Positions 1 to 8,747 of a DNA stretch of 64,000 nucleotides are shown piece by piece. The stretch is from NCBI GenBank assembly GCA_012523405.1, contig JAAYIN010000113.1:1-64000 (forward strand), written 5' to 3'. Origin of the DNA: Clostridiales bacterium (lineage in GTDB: Bacteria > Bacillota > Clostridia > Christensenellales > Aristaeellaceae). The position numbers and the translations under genes were made by a program. Position 1 is the first letter of the stretch; every line of letters begins with the position of its first letter. The notes under the pieces are model-generated. The model was given only the letters and a program-made list of their open reading frames with translations. It was not told the DNA's origin and did not search any database.

Positions 1-1874
1 CCACCGGCGTTGGACAAAAACAATGCAAGGAACAAACCAGTAACAATATTACCAAGCAAGAAGCCGCCAATAGCCAATGGACCGCCAATGAAGCCAACAA
101 TCAACGTGGAGGCAATGGTCATCAAACCAGCAGGAATCAGCTCCATTAGTGAACCCTTTGTTGCGATGTCGATGCAGCGGTTGTACTCGGGGACTACGCC
201 CTCGCGTCCTTCTTTGAGTCCGGGGATTTCCCTGAACTGGCGGTGGATTTCGCTTACCATACGCTGTGCGTTCTTATCTACGCCCAGCATCAGCATAGCA
301 GAGAATACTGCTGGGATTGCAGCACCAATTAAAATACCAAAGAAAACAATCGGATTCATGATGTCAAATCCTGTAATCAGTGCTTTGCCTGCGGCTGCGA
401 GCGCTTCGTTCACTTCGGCCAGATAAGCACCGAGCAGCGAGATAACAGTTAGACCGGATGCGCCGATTGCAAAGCCCTTGGTAACAGCCTTAACGGTGTT
501 GCCTGCGCTGTCAAGCTCATCGGCAATGCGGATCGTTTCTTCGCCCAGTCCGCCCATTTCAGCCAGGCCGCGCGCATTGTCAACAATCGGGCCATATGCA
601 TCGTTTGAAATGATCATGCCAACAATAGAGAGCATGCCGACAGCAGCCATTGCGATGCCGTAGAGTGCATATCCATCACCAAGCGGTGCACAGATATTGA
701 ATGCAAACAATGCCGATACAGCGATACCGATCATGGCAGGCATGGCAGAGAGGAAGCCATAGGATACACCTGAAAGAATGGTGAACGCTGGACCCATAGC
801 AGAAGCCTTTGCGACCTTGCGAACGATCGGCTTGCTATCATCGGTGAAGTAGTCAGACGTGATACCAATAACCACGCCAACCAGCAGTCCAACAGCAGAT
901 GCAGCCCAAATGCGCCATTGGAAACCCTTGAAGATCAAGGTGGCAAGCGCAGTCAAAGCGATGAATAAAGCGGTGGTTATATAGGTGGAAGAGTTCAGCG
1001 CGCGCGTTGGGCTGCCGCCCTTTTTGATGCGTGCAGTGGAAATACCGATAATGGAAGCGATCAGTCCAAGGGCCGCATAGCAAAATACCATTGCAGTATT
1101 TGCCTGTCCGCCTAGCGTCTCCGCAAGGACAAGAGCAGAAGCCATAGCAGCAACGTTAGAGTCAAAAAGGTCTGCGCCCATACCGGCAACATCGCCTACG
1201 TTATCGCCGACATTGTCTGCGATAACAGCGGGGTTTCTGGGGTCATCTTCTGGCAATCCCAGTTCAACCTTGCCTGTGAGGTCAGCGCTGATGTCAGCTG
1301 TTTTGGTAAAGATACCGCCGCCTGCTTTTGCAAAGAGTGCAAGCGAGCTTGCGCCAAAGCTAAAGCCTAGTAGTATCGTAGAGTCGCCAACGATCAGCAG
1401 TACTGCAGCAACGCCCAGTAGGCTGAAGCCAACAACGGATAGTCCCATGACAGAGCCGCCGCGGAAGGCAACTAGGAATGCGGGCTCAATACCGTCTTTT
1501 GCCGCAACAGCTGTTCTTGCATTGGCTGATGTAGCGACAACGATACCAATTTTGCCTGCAATTGCGGATAGTACTGTACCAGAGATATAAGCAATCATCA
1601 TAGAAAGGTTCCTATTGATATCACCTTTCCAGACGGGGCTTGGCAGGAACAAGAAGATCAGAGCGGCAACAACGCCTGCGAAGATGGCAAGAACCATATA
1701 CTCTTTACGAATAAAGGTATTAGCGCCTGCTTTAATGAGCGCTGCAACTTCATTGATTCTGGGATTGTCACTCTTTTGTTTTTTTACCCAAACAAAGAGA
1801 TAAGCTGCGAAACCAAATGCGATAAGGACAGAGAATAGGCAGATGACATAGATGATTGAAAGCCTCGGTTCCAT
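1..1874 (-). CDS. hppA: Membrane-bound proton-translocating pyrophosphatase (3' end outside window)
   Basis: An integral membrane pump that couples hydrolysis of pyrophosphate to ion export. About 624 residues are visible from an ATG at 1874; the C-terminus lies beyond the window. The pyrophosphate/Mg2+ loop DNVGDNVGDVAGMGADLFDS is intact near residues 216-243, a second acidic loop (SNDAYGPIVDNARG) follows, and many hydrophobic helices surround them. The motif GNTVKAVTKG near residue 460 has Lys where K+-dependent enzymes have Ala. From family knowledge this marks the K+-independent class, whose characterised members pump protons rather than sodium. The gene stands alone, divergent from the kinase gene at 2160. 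Family assignment is very secure; ion specificity is inferred from one residue. Confidence 0.96.
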   Translation of the reverse strand, partial: MEPRLSIIYVICLFSVLIAFGFAAYLFVWVKKQKSDNPRINEVAALIKAGANTFIRKEYMVLAIFAGVVAALIFLFLPSPVWKGDINRNLSMMIAYISGTVLSAIAGKIGIVVATSANARTAVAAKDGIEPAFLVAFRGGSVMGLSVVGFSLLGVAAVLLIVGDSTILLGFSFGASSLALFAKAGGGIFTKTADISADLTGKVELGLPEDDPRNPAVIADNVGDNVGDVAGMGADLFDSNVAAMASALVLAETLGGQANTAMVFCYAALGLIASIIGISTARIKKGGSPTRALNSSTYITTALFIALTALATLIFKGFQWRIWAASAVGLLVGVVIGITSDYFTDDSKPIVRKVAKASAMGPAFTILSGVSYGFLSAMPAMIGIAVSALFAFNICAPLGDGYALYGIAMAAVGMLSIVGMIISNDAYGPIVDNARGLAEMGGLGEETIRIADELDSAGNTVKAVTKGFAIGASGLTVISLLGAYLAEVNEALAAAGKALITGFDIMNPIVFFGILIGAAIPAVFSAMLMLGVDKNAQRMVSEIHRQFREIPGLKEGREGVVPEYNRCIDIATKGSLMELIPAGLMTIASTLIVGFIGGPLAIGGFLLGNIVTGLFLALFLSNAG

Positions 1875-2159
1875 AGTAAACACCAACCTTTGATATATAA
1901 TTTTGTACGTCGGCACACTGGATCACTATGGGATTAATGATCGATTTATGCCCGATTCACTCCATTATTATTGTAAGCGGTTTCGGTCGCAATTAGCAAT
2001 TGCCTGCCCGCTAAGAAACCGTTAACCCTCGGAGCATCGATGCTAAGATTGCGCTAATGCCATATGCGGTGCTGTGCAAAGTGAATTGTTTCTGCTATAC
2101 TTTATTTGGTTAACTATGCAATGCGGCATGGTATAGCGTTTGAAAGGATTGTACAAATA

Positions 2160-3236
2160 ATGAAGATATATCTTCAAAGACAGTTCAAGAATGCGTTGCT
2201 AACCATTGGTTTTTTATTGGCAGCAATGATGATTTGCTTGTGGCTTCGTAATATATTTGATACCTCTGCTAATGCGCAGATGGTTTTCTTGCTTGCGGTA
2301 CTGCTTGTAGCACGGTTTGCGGATGGATATTTCTGGGGCATATTCGCTTCTTTTTGTGCTGTTCCATTGGTAAACTACATGTTCACCTATCCGTACTTTG
2401 CATTTAATTTGACGATTTCAGGTTACTTGCTTACCTTTGTCACCATGCTTGCGGTATCGCTTATTGTCAGCGTGCTTACCACAAGAATCAAGCAGCAGGA
2501 AAGACTTCGGGTTGAAGCGGAAAAAGAAACATTGCGAGCTAATCTGCTAAGGGCTGTTTCTCATGATTTACGCACGCCGCTTACATCAATCGTTGGTGCA
2601 ACGGGCGCAATTCTAGATAACGATCTCCCGCAAGAAAAGCAACGTGAGCTGCTGGAAGATGTCAAAACCGATGCACAATGGTTACTGAGAATGATTGAGA
2701 ATCTACTCGCAATTACCCGCATAAGAGGCGGCGATGTGCCGCTGAATTTAGAAACACAGGTCATTGAGGACGTACTCGCCGAGGCAATTATCAAATTTCA
2801 GAAACACTTCAAGGATATTAATGTGCAGATGAATCTAAGCGATGATATCCTTTTAGCAGATATGGATGCGGTTTTAGTTGAACAGGTAGTGCTGAATCTG
2901 CTTGAGAATGCGGTTTATCATGGGCATTGCACCACAAAGATTATACTCAGCTCGAAGCTTGAGGGTGGGGACGTAGTTATCACTGTATCGGATAACGGGG
3001 AAGGCATCCGAAAGGATGTATTTCCGCAGCTTTTTAAGACCACACTTCAAAGCGGCATGGCGAGCAATGCGGACAATCAGAAACACATGGGCATTGGACT
3101 TTCTGTATGCAAGAGCATTATCAATGCACATGGCGGATCGATGTCTGCAAAAAATAACGAATGTGGCGGTGCTGATTTCAGCTTCACCTTACCTGAGAAG
3201 GAGAATGATTATGGCAATCAAGATATTGATCGTTGA
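2160..3236 (+). CDS. KdpD-like sensor histidine kinase lacking the N-terminal KdpD domain
   Basis: A membrane histidine kinase of 358 residues. The N-terminal ~110 residues form about four hydrophobic helices resembling the DUF4118 membrane module of KdpD. A HisKA domain follows with the phospho-accepting H-box AVSHDLRTPLTS, then an ATPase domain with NLLENA, DNGEG and GIGLSV. Full-length KdpD has some 400 further N-terminal residues (KdpD sensor plus universal-stress domains), absent here. I chose the ATG at 2160, 11 bases after AAAGGA; an upstream in-frame TTG at 2106 has no ribosome binding site. The 3' end overlaps the response regulator by 26 bases, so they are co-translated. No kdpFABC genes are adjacent, so a role in potassium control is only a guess. 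Confidence 0.9.
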   Translation: MKIYLQRQFKNALLTIGFLLAAMMICLWLRNIFDTSANAQMVFLLAVLLVARFADGYFWGIFASFCAVPLVNYMFTYPYFAFNLTISGYLLTFVTMLAVSLIVSVLTTRIKQQERLRVEAEKETLRANLLRAVSHDLRTPLTSIVGATGAILDNDLPQEKQRELLEDVKTDAQWLLRMIENLLAITRIRGGDVPLNLETQVIEDVLAEAIIKFQKHFKDINVQMNLSDDILLADMDAVLVEQVVLNLLENAVYHGHCTTKIILSSKLEGGDVVITVSDNGEGIRKDVFPQLFKTTLQSGMASNADNQKHMGIGLSVCKSIINAHGGSMSAKNNECGGADFSFTLPEKENDYGNQDIDR

Positions 3237-3930
3237 GGATGAAAGGAGCATTGTCAAACTGCTGCGCGCTATTTTAATAGCGAACCAGTACGAGGTGATT
3301 GATGCGTCGACAGGCGCGGAAGCGATGTCTATGATCACCTCACATTGCCCCGATTTAATTTTACTTGACCTGGGACTGCCTGATATGGATGGCAACAGCC
3401 TTTTGCAATCGGTACGAAAATGGACAACTACCCCGATTATCGTTGTCTCTGCACGCACGCATGAGCTTGATAAAGTGGAAGCGATTGATCTTGGCGCAGA
3501 TGACTATATCACCACACCCTTTGGTTCCTCAGAGTTGCTTGCACGCATTCGTATGGCGCTTCGGCATACCAGAACCACAAGCCCCAATGCTCAGATTGCG
3601 CAAACGGGTGAGTTTCGAAGCGGCGGGCTAGTGATTGACTACAATAAGTATCGAGTGTTTGTTGATGGCATCGACGCGCAGCTTACCCAAGGCGAATACA
3701 GGCTGGTGGCATTGCTTGGAAAGTATGCAGGTCGCGTGCTGACCTATGATTTCATCATGAAAGAGCTCTGGGGTCCCTGTTCCAAATCAGACAATAAGAT
3801 TTTGCGAGTCAATATGGCAAACATTCGCAGGAAAATAGAAAAATCGACAACGAATCCTAAATACCTTTTTACGGAGGTAGGCGTGGGTTATCGTATGGCG
3901 GATGGCGAGAGCGAATCAAGTGTTGATTGA
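3211..3930 (+). CDS. KdpE-like OmpR-family response regulator with altered receiver switch residue
   Basis: A 239-residue DNA-binding response regulator and presumed partner of the kinase it overlaps. The receiver domain shows the acidic pair E9-D10, the phospho-acceptor Asp53 (LLDLGLPD) and the switch Ser80. The loop that normally reads KPF reads TTPFG, so the conserved Lys is Thr102. A winged-helix output domain occupies residues ~130-230 (LTQGEYRLVALL, VGVGYRM). The ATG at 3211 has AAGGAG seven bases upstream. A terminator hairpin follows at 3972. The missing Lys could weaken or alter phosphorylation signalling; the rest of the protein looks intact, so it is not an obvious pseudogene. Confidence 0.92.
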   Translation: MAIKILIVEDERSIVKLLRAILIANQYEVIDASTGAEAMSMITSHCPDLILLDLGLPDMDGNSLLQSVRKWTTTPIIVVSARTHELDKVEAIDLGADDYITTPFGSSELLARIRMALRHTRTTSPNAQIAQTGEFRSGGLVIDYNKYRVFVDGIDAQLTQGEYRLVALLGKYAGRVLTYDFIMKELWGPCSKSDNKILRVNMANIRRKIEKSTTNPKYLFTEVGVGYRMADGESESSVD

Positions 3931-3971
3931 GAGGCTGATGCCGTCAATGAACGTATTGATATTTAGCAAAC

Positions 3972-4010
3972 AAAAAAGAGTGACAAGCATTATGCTTGCC
4001 ACTCTTTTTT
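3972..4010. terminator. Bidirectional terminator between the kdpDE-like pair and the hydrogenase gene
   Basis: Inverted repeat AAAAAAGAGTGACAAGC / GCTTGCCACTCTTTTTT around the loop ATTAT, with A-runs on one side and T-runs on the other. It sits between two convergent genes and can stop transcription from both strands. Confidence 0.9.
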
Positions 4011-4016
4011 GTTTGA

Positions 4017-5453
4017 TTATTTACTCTCATAACTACACTGCGCTAGTGCGGCTGAGATGGTTTTCTCATAGGCTTCGCGCCCGTATTTGTCTACTTCGTT
4101 TTTGTCCTTCGTGCCATGTGTCAGGCAGCCTGCGCCGCCAATGCATCCGCCGACGCACGCCATGCCTTCAACAAAATTCTCTTTAAGAAGATTCCTTTGC
4201 TTTTTGAGTAATGCAACTCTGCATGCTTCAATGCCGTCGCAAGCGATGGGGCTGAGGACGAAGTCGGTGTTATTTTGCTCCTTGAGCGCTTGGGCAACAG
4301 CGTCGGACAGTCCGCCGCTACGAGCAAAGATACGGCCATAGAAGCTTGCATTGTCAAGGACACCTTCCTCAAGGGTAGGCAGATCCAAGTCCTTGCTGTC
4401 AATCCATGCTTGCAGCTCTTCAAAGGTTAGGACACAGTCGATATAGGGTTTGACCGAATCAAGCTGTGCTTCTTGCTTCTTAGCGGTGCAGGGACCGATG
4501 AATATGACTTTAGCAGTAGGATCGGTCTTCTTCACAAAGCGTGCTACCTCCGCCATAGGCGATAGGTTGTGGCTGACCAATGGCTTGAGTGCGGGGAAGG
4601 ATTTATCGATATAGCTGACAAAGGCAGGACAGCAAGAGGAAGTCAAGAATCCCTTTTCCACCAGCTCCTGAGCTTCCATATAGGCAACCATATCTGCACC
4701 TAATGCAGCTTCAATCACATTGAAAAAGCCAAGTTCCTTCAGTCCCGTGATCACCTGCCCGATTTTGGCATAGACGAATTGACTGGATATGGACGGTGCT
4801 ACGACAGCATAGACCTTGTAGGCAGTGTTTTGTTTACTGTCTTTGATGATGTTGATCGCATCAAGCAGGAATGATTTATCTTGGATAGCGCCAAATGGGC
4901 ATTGATAAACGCATGCGCCGCAGCCGATGCATTTGCCTTCGTCAATTTTTGCGACTTGATTTTCGCCTTGTGAGATTGCTTTGACTTTGCAAGCGCGCTC
5001 GCAAGGACGTACATGGTTTTGAATAGCGCTGTATGGGCACACAGTGGCGCATTTACCGCAGTTGACGCACTTGTCCTGATCAATGTGCGCGTGATGGTTA
5101 TCATCGAATGTGATGGCATCACGGGGGCAAACACTGCTGCAACGGTGCGCGAGGCAGCCGCGGCATTCGCGTCCGACCGTATATCCGCTTACAGGGCATT
5201 CATCGCATGCAATCCCAATGACCTCTACGATGTTTTTATCTTTTTTGTCGCCGCCCATGGCGATTTTTACACGCTCAGCAACGATTGCGCGCTCTTTATA
5301 CACACAGCAACGCATGGTGCTGACAGGGCCTGGGGAGATGACCTTGGGGATATCTAGGTAGCAGTCCCCAAGTGTGTCCTCATAGGCGTGTTTAGCAACC
5401 TCGCGAAGCACCTTATACTTGAGCTTCTGAACATAGGTATCGAATAAATGCAT
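4017..5453 (-). CDS. Monomeric [FeFe] hydrogenase, group B type
   Basis: A cytoplasmic iron hydrogenase of 478 residues. The N-terminal ~190 residues carry many cysteines in ferredoxin-like patterns (e.g. CVNCGKCATVCP, CIGCGACVYQCP). The H-cluster domain shows three signature loops: TSSCCPAFV, IFIGPCTAKKQEA and EGMACVGGCIGGAGC. These fit the group B enzymes of anaerobes rather than the classical group A form. The ATG at 5453 is preferred over one at 5471, because the bases just after the upstream ATG form the GGAGGG ribosome binding site for the downstream one. It is the last gene of an hfs-like cluster with a phosphatase, a sensory hydrogenase and a 2Fe-2S protein. Maturases HydEFG are not in the window. 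The electron donor is not evident. Confidence 0.93.
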   Translation of the reverse strand: MHLFDTYVQKLKYKVLREVAKHAYEDTLGDCYLDIPKVISPGPVSTMRCCVYKERAIVAERVKIAMGGDKKDKNIVEVIGIACDECPVSGYTVGRECRGCLAHRCSSVCPRDAITFDDNHHAHIDQDKCVNCGKCATVCPYSAIQNHVRPCERACKVKAISQGENQVAKIDEGKCIGCGACVYQCPFGAIQDKSFLLDAINIIKDSKQNTAYKVYAVVAPSISSQFVYAKIGQVITGLKELGFFNVIEAALGADMVAYMEAQELVEKGFLTSSCCPAFVSYIDKSFPALKPLVSHNLSPMAEVARFVKKTDPTAKVIFIGPCTAKKQEAQLDSVKPYIDCVLTFEELQAWIDSKDLDLPTLEEGVLDNASFYGRIFARSGGLSDAVAQALKEQNNTDFVLSPIACDGIEACRVALLKKQRNLLKENFVEGMACVGGCIGGAGCLTHGTKDKNEVDKYGREAYEKTISAALAQCSYESK

Positions 5454-5479
5454 ATAGAGATTTCCCTCCATTTATCAGT

Positions 5480-6652
5480 CTAAAAGTAGGAAAGACGAAT
5501 GTATTTCCCCATTTTTTTGAGGCAATCGGCAATGTTTTGGACCAGTTGTTGCTTGATTGCAAATGTAATGGGAAGATTTGGGTTTTGATGTGCTGGATTG
5601 ATCGCTCTGCCTACGAAGAAATTGATATCTGTCGCATTCTCAAATAGCTCACGAGCAATCAAGCTTGCTCCGTCTTTTTGGGTTGTCCATATAGGTGCGA
5701 GTCTTGCTGAATCTAAGAAGTCCTCTGCATACATCAGCACCTTGGACAAGGTTATCACACCCTCAGTTACTAAGTCAACACCCGCAATTTGGCTAATAGG
5801 CGGGACTTCAGGATCTGGATAGCTTAGCGCTACATCGATTGGTTTTCTCAAATATCTGGAAACAACATTGCTTGTTGTGCCGCCGCAGACGATTTTTGTT
5901 CCGTCCTTTGCAAAGAACAGGTTCATCATGCGCGTGTCTTCATCCTTGCATTCTGGCGGTCCGACGACTAGATTCACAGGGTGTCGATTGCGCATGCGCA
6001 CAACGGCAACCGTGGTATCATCGCCGGGCTGCTCGTTGTAGAGTCGATTGCATTCATCGATGATGATGGCAGCGGTGGACTTTGAGCTGTTGTCAGGGAG
6101 GTAGTTACAGACGATATAATCCGCGATATTGTCTCTTGTCCATCCAAAGTTGAGCGATTGTCCAACGCCCGCGTATTCGGCACCATCGCTCATGGCAATC
6201 AGCACATCATCCACTTGAACGGGGAAGGTGCTCTCCCAAATGGTTTTATCAGCAATTACGCGCGTTGTTTTAGGATAGTCGAAGATTTCGCCTTTGCGAA
6301 GGACAATGGTCGCTGGGTTATCAAACTGTATGATCTGTGCGTACTTGTTGTCGATGATCCGAATGATCGTAAATGTCGAGTAAGCAACCTGCCGCACGCT
6401 GCACACGGGAAGGGTACTGGCAATCGTGGATACACATTCCTCAATCGGAATGCCGCCCGCGATCATGGTGCACAGGATTTTGCTGGTAAGGGTAGAAAGA
6501 ATATTCGCCTTTACGCCGCTGCCAAGACCGTCTGCAAGTACGAGTGTTAAGTCCTCATCGCCGCCGCCAAAGGTTTCCACGCGATCACCGCATAGCGATT
6601 CGCCTTTTTTGTTCAGGCTGATATAGCCGGTTTCTATCCAAAGATCATTCAT
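5480..6652 (-). CDS. SpoIIE-type PP2C serine phosphatase linked to the sensory hydrogenase
   Basis: A 390-residue soluble protein phosphatase. The PP2C fold is marked by the metal-binding motifs LADGLGSG (residues ~42-49), MSDGAEYAG and GDDTTVAVV in the first ~230 residues. The C-terminal ~160 residues are not assignable by eye. The ATG at 6652 overlaps the stop region of the upstream sensory hydrogenase; AAAGGA lies 11 bases before it, and an ATG 12 bases further upstream is too close to that site. Immediate coupling to an H-cluster sensor with a PAS domain suggests it is the output module that dephosphorylates an unknown partner in response to H2 or redox state. That role is inference. Confidence 0.9.
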   Translation of the reverse strand: MNDLWIETGYISLNKKGESLCGDRVETFGGGDEDLTLVLADGLGSGVKANILSTLTSKILCTMIAGGIPIEECVSTIASTLPVCSVRQVAYSTFTIIRIIDNKYAQIIQFDNPATIVLRKGEIFDYPKTTRVIADKTIWESTFPVQVDDVLIAMSDGAEYAGVGQSLNFGWTRDNIADYIVCNYLPDNSSKSTAAIIIDECNRLYNEQPGDDTTVAVVRMRNRHPVNLVVGPPECKDEDTRMMNLFFAKDGTKIVCGGTTSNVVSRYLRKPIDVALSYPDPEVPPISQIAGVDLVTEGVITLSKVLMYAEDFLDSARLAPIWTTQKDGASLIARELFENATDINFFVGRAINPAHQNPNLPITFAIKQQLVQNIADCLKKMGKYIRLSYF

Positions 6653-8312
6653 GGCCCATCGCATCCTTTAATTTGGTCAAGGCGATTTTGGTTTCCGCCG
6701 TGGTTTCACCAAGCAGTGAGGCGATTTCCTGAACAACACGCATTTGCTTGTCAATCACCTTGTCCGCAATCTCTATCGTATGCACACGCAGCGCAGTATC
6801 CTGACCGCGAAGGGTCTCCTGCTCGGTTACGTCGCGCAAAATGGTGATGACGATATGATACTGGCGGTCGTAAAGCACGGTTTCGTCAACGTAGCGTTGA
6901 TACTCTGCGAGATAGTGGCTTCTGGAGGTGGAGTGAAGGGCGGTTGTGATGATGTTTTGGTAATCGCTTGGGTTTAGTATTCGGACAATATGGTCATGAA
7001 GCACATCGGAAGCATCGGTTAGCCTAAACATCTTAATGGCCGCGCGGTTGATCTGCTGGACGATGAGATCCTCATCCATGACGATAATCGCATTAGGCGT
7101 ATTGTTGATAATGGTATCTGAGAAATTCTCTGCCTTTTCCTTTAGGAATGGCAGACACATTTCGATCTTCGCCTTGCCCTCAAGGATCGCTAGTGCTTTA
7201 TCACGGCATGTGGGATAGCCGCAGCTTCCGCAATTGAATTCCTTATCAACGCTTGTCTTGCCCATTTTGTAGAGCATGTCGGTGATCGCTTCTGAGCCAA
7301 ACTTGATATGTTGACCACCAGAAAAACGGTAGGTAGTTTTCAGATCATCAGGCGTGCCGCAATCAAAGCGGCGGTCTCCTGCATAGGTATCTACGCGAAG
7401 AGCACCTTTGAGCCTGCGCTCTTGATGCTCACGGATGCATGGCCCATTGATGCAGCTGCCCTCGCATGCACTCATCTCGATGAATACATCGCTCATCGTG
7501 CCGCTTTCAAGTTCCGTAAAAACTGCGCGGCAGTTATCAATGCCATCAATGGCAACCCTGCGATAGCCTTCAATGCGGTCCGTTGCTTTGAGGATGCCGC
7601 CTGTAGCTGGATAGAAGCGAGCGCGCATGCCGTTGCCCACTTCTGTTCGGGAGCGCGGAAGTTCGATATTCTCCTCTGTAAACCACTGGCGAAGTTCATC
7701 GTAAGTGAGGGCGACATCGGTGTATTCGCTGCCGTCTGCTTCGCCTTTTTTGGAGATACATGGACCGATAAATACTGTATATGCTTCCGGATCATGTTCC
7801 TTGATAGCCTTGCAGTGCGCCTGCATAGGAGTGAGCACTTTAGCTAAATAGGGGAGCATGGTGGGATAATATTTCTCGATTAATAGGTTGATGGTCGGGC
7901 AGCAGCTGGAGATCAGGACGCGCTGCTCCTTATTTGTCATAATGCGCGCATATTCATCACTGACCATCTGCGCTCCGATTGCGGTTTCCTCAACAGCATC
8001 AAAGCCAAGGGACAGGAGCGCATCAACCATCACCTGGAAGGATTCAATACGAAAATCTGCAATGAAGGATGGCGCAAGGCTGCATACAACTCGGCGTCCC
8101 GATTCGATTGCGGATTTCACTCTGGGCAGATCGCTGCGGATCTGTTTAGCCTTCTGCGGGCATACAACAAAACAACTGCCGCAAAGAATGCATTCATCAT
8201 GAATGATCTCGGCTGTGTTGTTGGCATAGGTGATAGCCTTTACAGAACATGTTCGGATGCATTTGTAGCAGTCCGTACAGTTGTTTTTGTTTAGATTCAA
8301 AACCTCTAACAT
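6645..8312 (-). CDS. Sensory [FeFe] hydrogenase-like protein with PAS domain (group C type)
   Basis: A 555-residue soluble protein. Two 4Fe-4S ferredoxin motifs (CTDCYKCIRTC, CILCGSCFVVC) lead into a hydrogenase domain with degenerate H-cluster loops: ISSCCPTIN, FIGPCISKKGEA and SACEGSCINGPC. A further Cys motif, CGSCGYPTC, lies near residue 360, followed by a PAS domain at ~400-500 (NTPNAIIVMDEDLIV) and a C-terminal helix. This layout is that of putative H2-sensing hydrogenases (HfsB-like in Thermoanaerobacterium), which regulate rather than make H2. The ATG at 8312 is preceded by GGAGGG nine bases away; an upstream in-frame start lacks this. It is translationally coupled to the phosphatase downstream. 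Confidence 0.92.
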   Translation of the reverse strand: MLEVLNLNKNNCTDCYKCIRTCSVKAITYANNTAEIIHDECILCGSCFVVCPQKAKQIRSDLPRVKSAIESGRRVVCSLAPSFIADFRIESFQVMVDALLSLGFDAVEETAIGAQMVSDEYARIMTNKEQRVLISSCCPTINLLIEKYYPTMLPYLAKVLTPMQAHCKAIKEHDPEAYTVFIGPCISKKGEADGSEYTDVALTYDELRQWFTEENIELPRSRTEVGNGMRARFYPATGGILKATDRIEGYRRVAIDGIDNCRAVFTELESGTMSDVFIEMSACEGSCINGPCIREHQERRLKGALRVDTYAGDRRFDCGTPDDLKTTYRFSGGQHIKFGSEAITDMLYKMGKTSVDKEFNCGSCGYPTCRDKALAILEGKAKIEMCLPFLKEKAENFSDTIINNTPNAIIVMDEDLIVQQINRAAIKMFRLTDASDVLHDHIVRILNPSDYQNIITTALHSTSRSHYLAEYQRYVDETVLYDRQYHIVITILRDVTEQETLRGQDTALRVHTIEIADKVIDKQMRVVQEIASLLGETTAETKIALTKLKDAMGHE

Positions 8313-8359
8313 TGGGGGTGACCCTCCTTGGGGCGTTATTGCCATGATTACAGGAGAAG

Positions 8360-8387
8360 GGGGCTGACGATTGTTACCATCAGCCCC
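8360..8387 (-). other. Intercistronic hairpin upstream of the sensory hydrogenase
   Basis: Perfect 8-bp inverted repeat GGGGCTGA / TCAGCCCC with a 12-base loop between the 2Fe-2S gene and the sensory hydrogenase start. No T-run follows on the minus strand, so it is more likely an mRNA processing or stability element, or a weak attenuator, than a true terminator. Confidence 0.45.
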
Positions 8388-8402
8388 GTGAATAAACGTT
8401 GG

Positions 8403-8645
8403 TTATTGCAAGCGAGTGAGCACTTCGTTTTCGAAAAAGCTCTTGGTTTCCTCTGGCCTTAGAGAAAATTGGTCATCATCGATGGTGACACATACGCCGT
8501 TTTGGCAGTTGCCCATGCAGAACTTACCTGCAAGATCGATTTGATCCTTTAGATTTTTCTCAGCCACTAAGCTTTGCATCTCCTCAACAATTTGACGAGA
8601 GCCTTTGAGGTGACAGCTAGAACCGATGCAAATGGTGATCTTCAT
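8403..8645 (-). CDS. Thioredoxin-like [2Fe-2S] ferredoxin (NuoE/HydC-like)
   Basis: A small 80-residue electron carrier. Four cysteines in the arrangement CIGSSC near the N-terminus and CMGNCQNGVC at residues ~41-50 match the thioredoxin-like 2Fe-2S fold of NuoE C-terminal domains and hydrogenase-associated subunits. The ATG at 8645 has AAAGGAGC upstream; a longer frame from 8675 has no ribosome binding site. It is the first gene of the hydrogenase cluster and probably passes electrons to, or takes them from, one of the H-cluster proteins. Which partner it serves is not visible. Confidence 0.9.
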   Translation of the reverse strand: MKITICIGSSCHLKGSRQIVEEMQSLVAEKNLKDQIDLAGKFCMGNCQNGVCVTIDDDQFSLRPEETKSFFENEVLTRLQ

Positions 8646-8747
8646 GTATCTTTTGCTCCTTTCAAAGGTTTTCACTAACGAATGATAAAACGCCGCGAGC
8701 TATGCATGTGTCCGATTGATAGCCCGCAAGACGCTATATAGACGATT

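Noticed and set aside
10-1803. Plus-strand open frames opposite the pyrophosphatase gene
   Set aside because: They are antisense shadows: the minus strand encodes a continuous, motif-rich pyrophosphatase, while the plus frames have no ribosome binding sites or recognisable motifs.
2160-3930. A potassium (kdp) uptake locus
   Set aside because: Only a truncated KdpD-like kinase and a KdpE-like regulator are present; no kdpFABC genes flank them, so I do not claim potassium control.
8360-8387. Rho-independent terminator inside the hydrogenase cluster
   Set aside because: The hairpin is perfect but no T-run follows, so I list it only as a hairpin.
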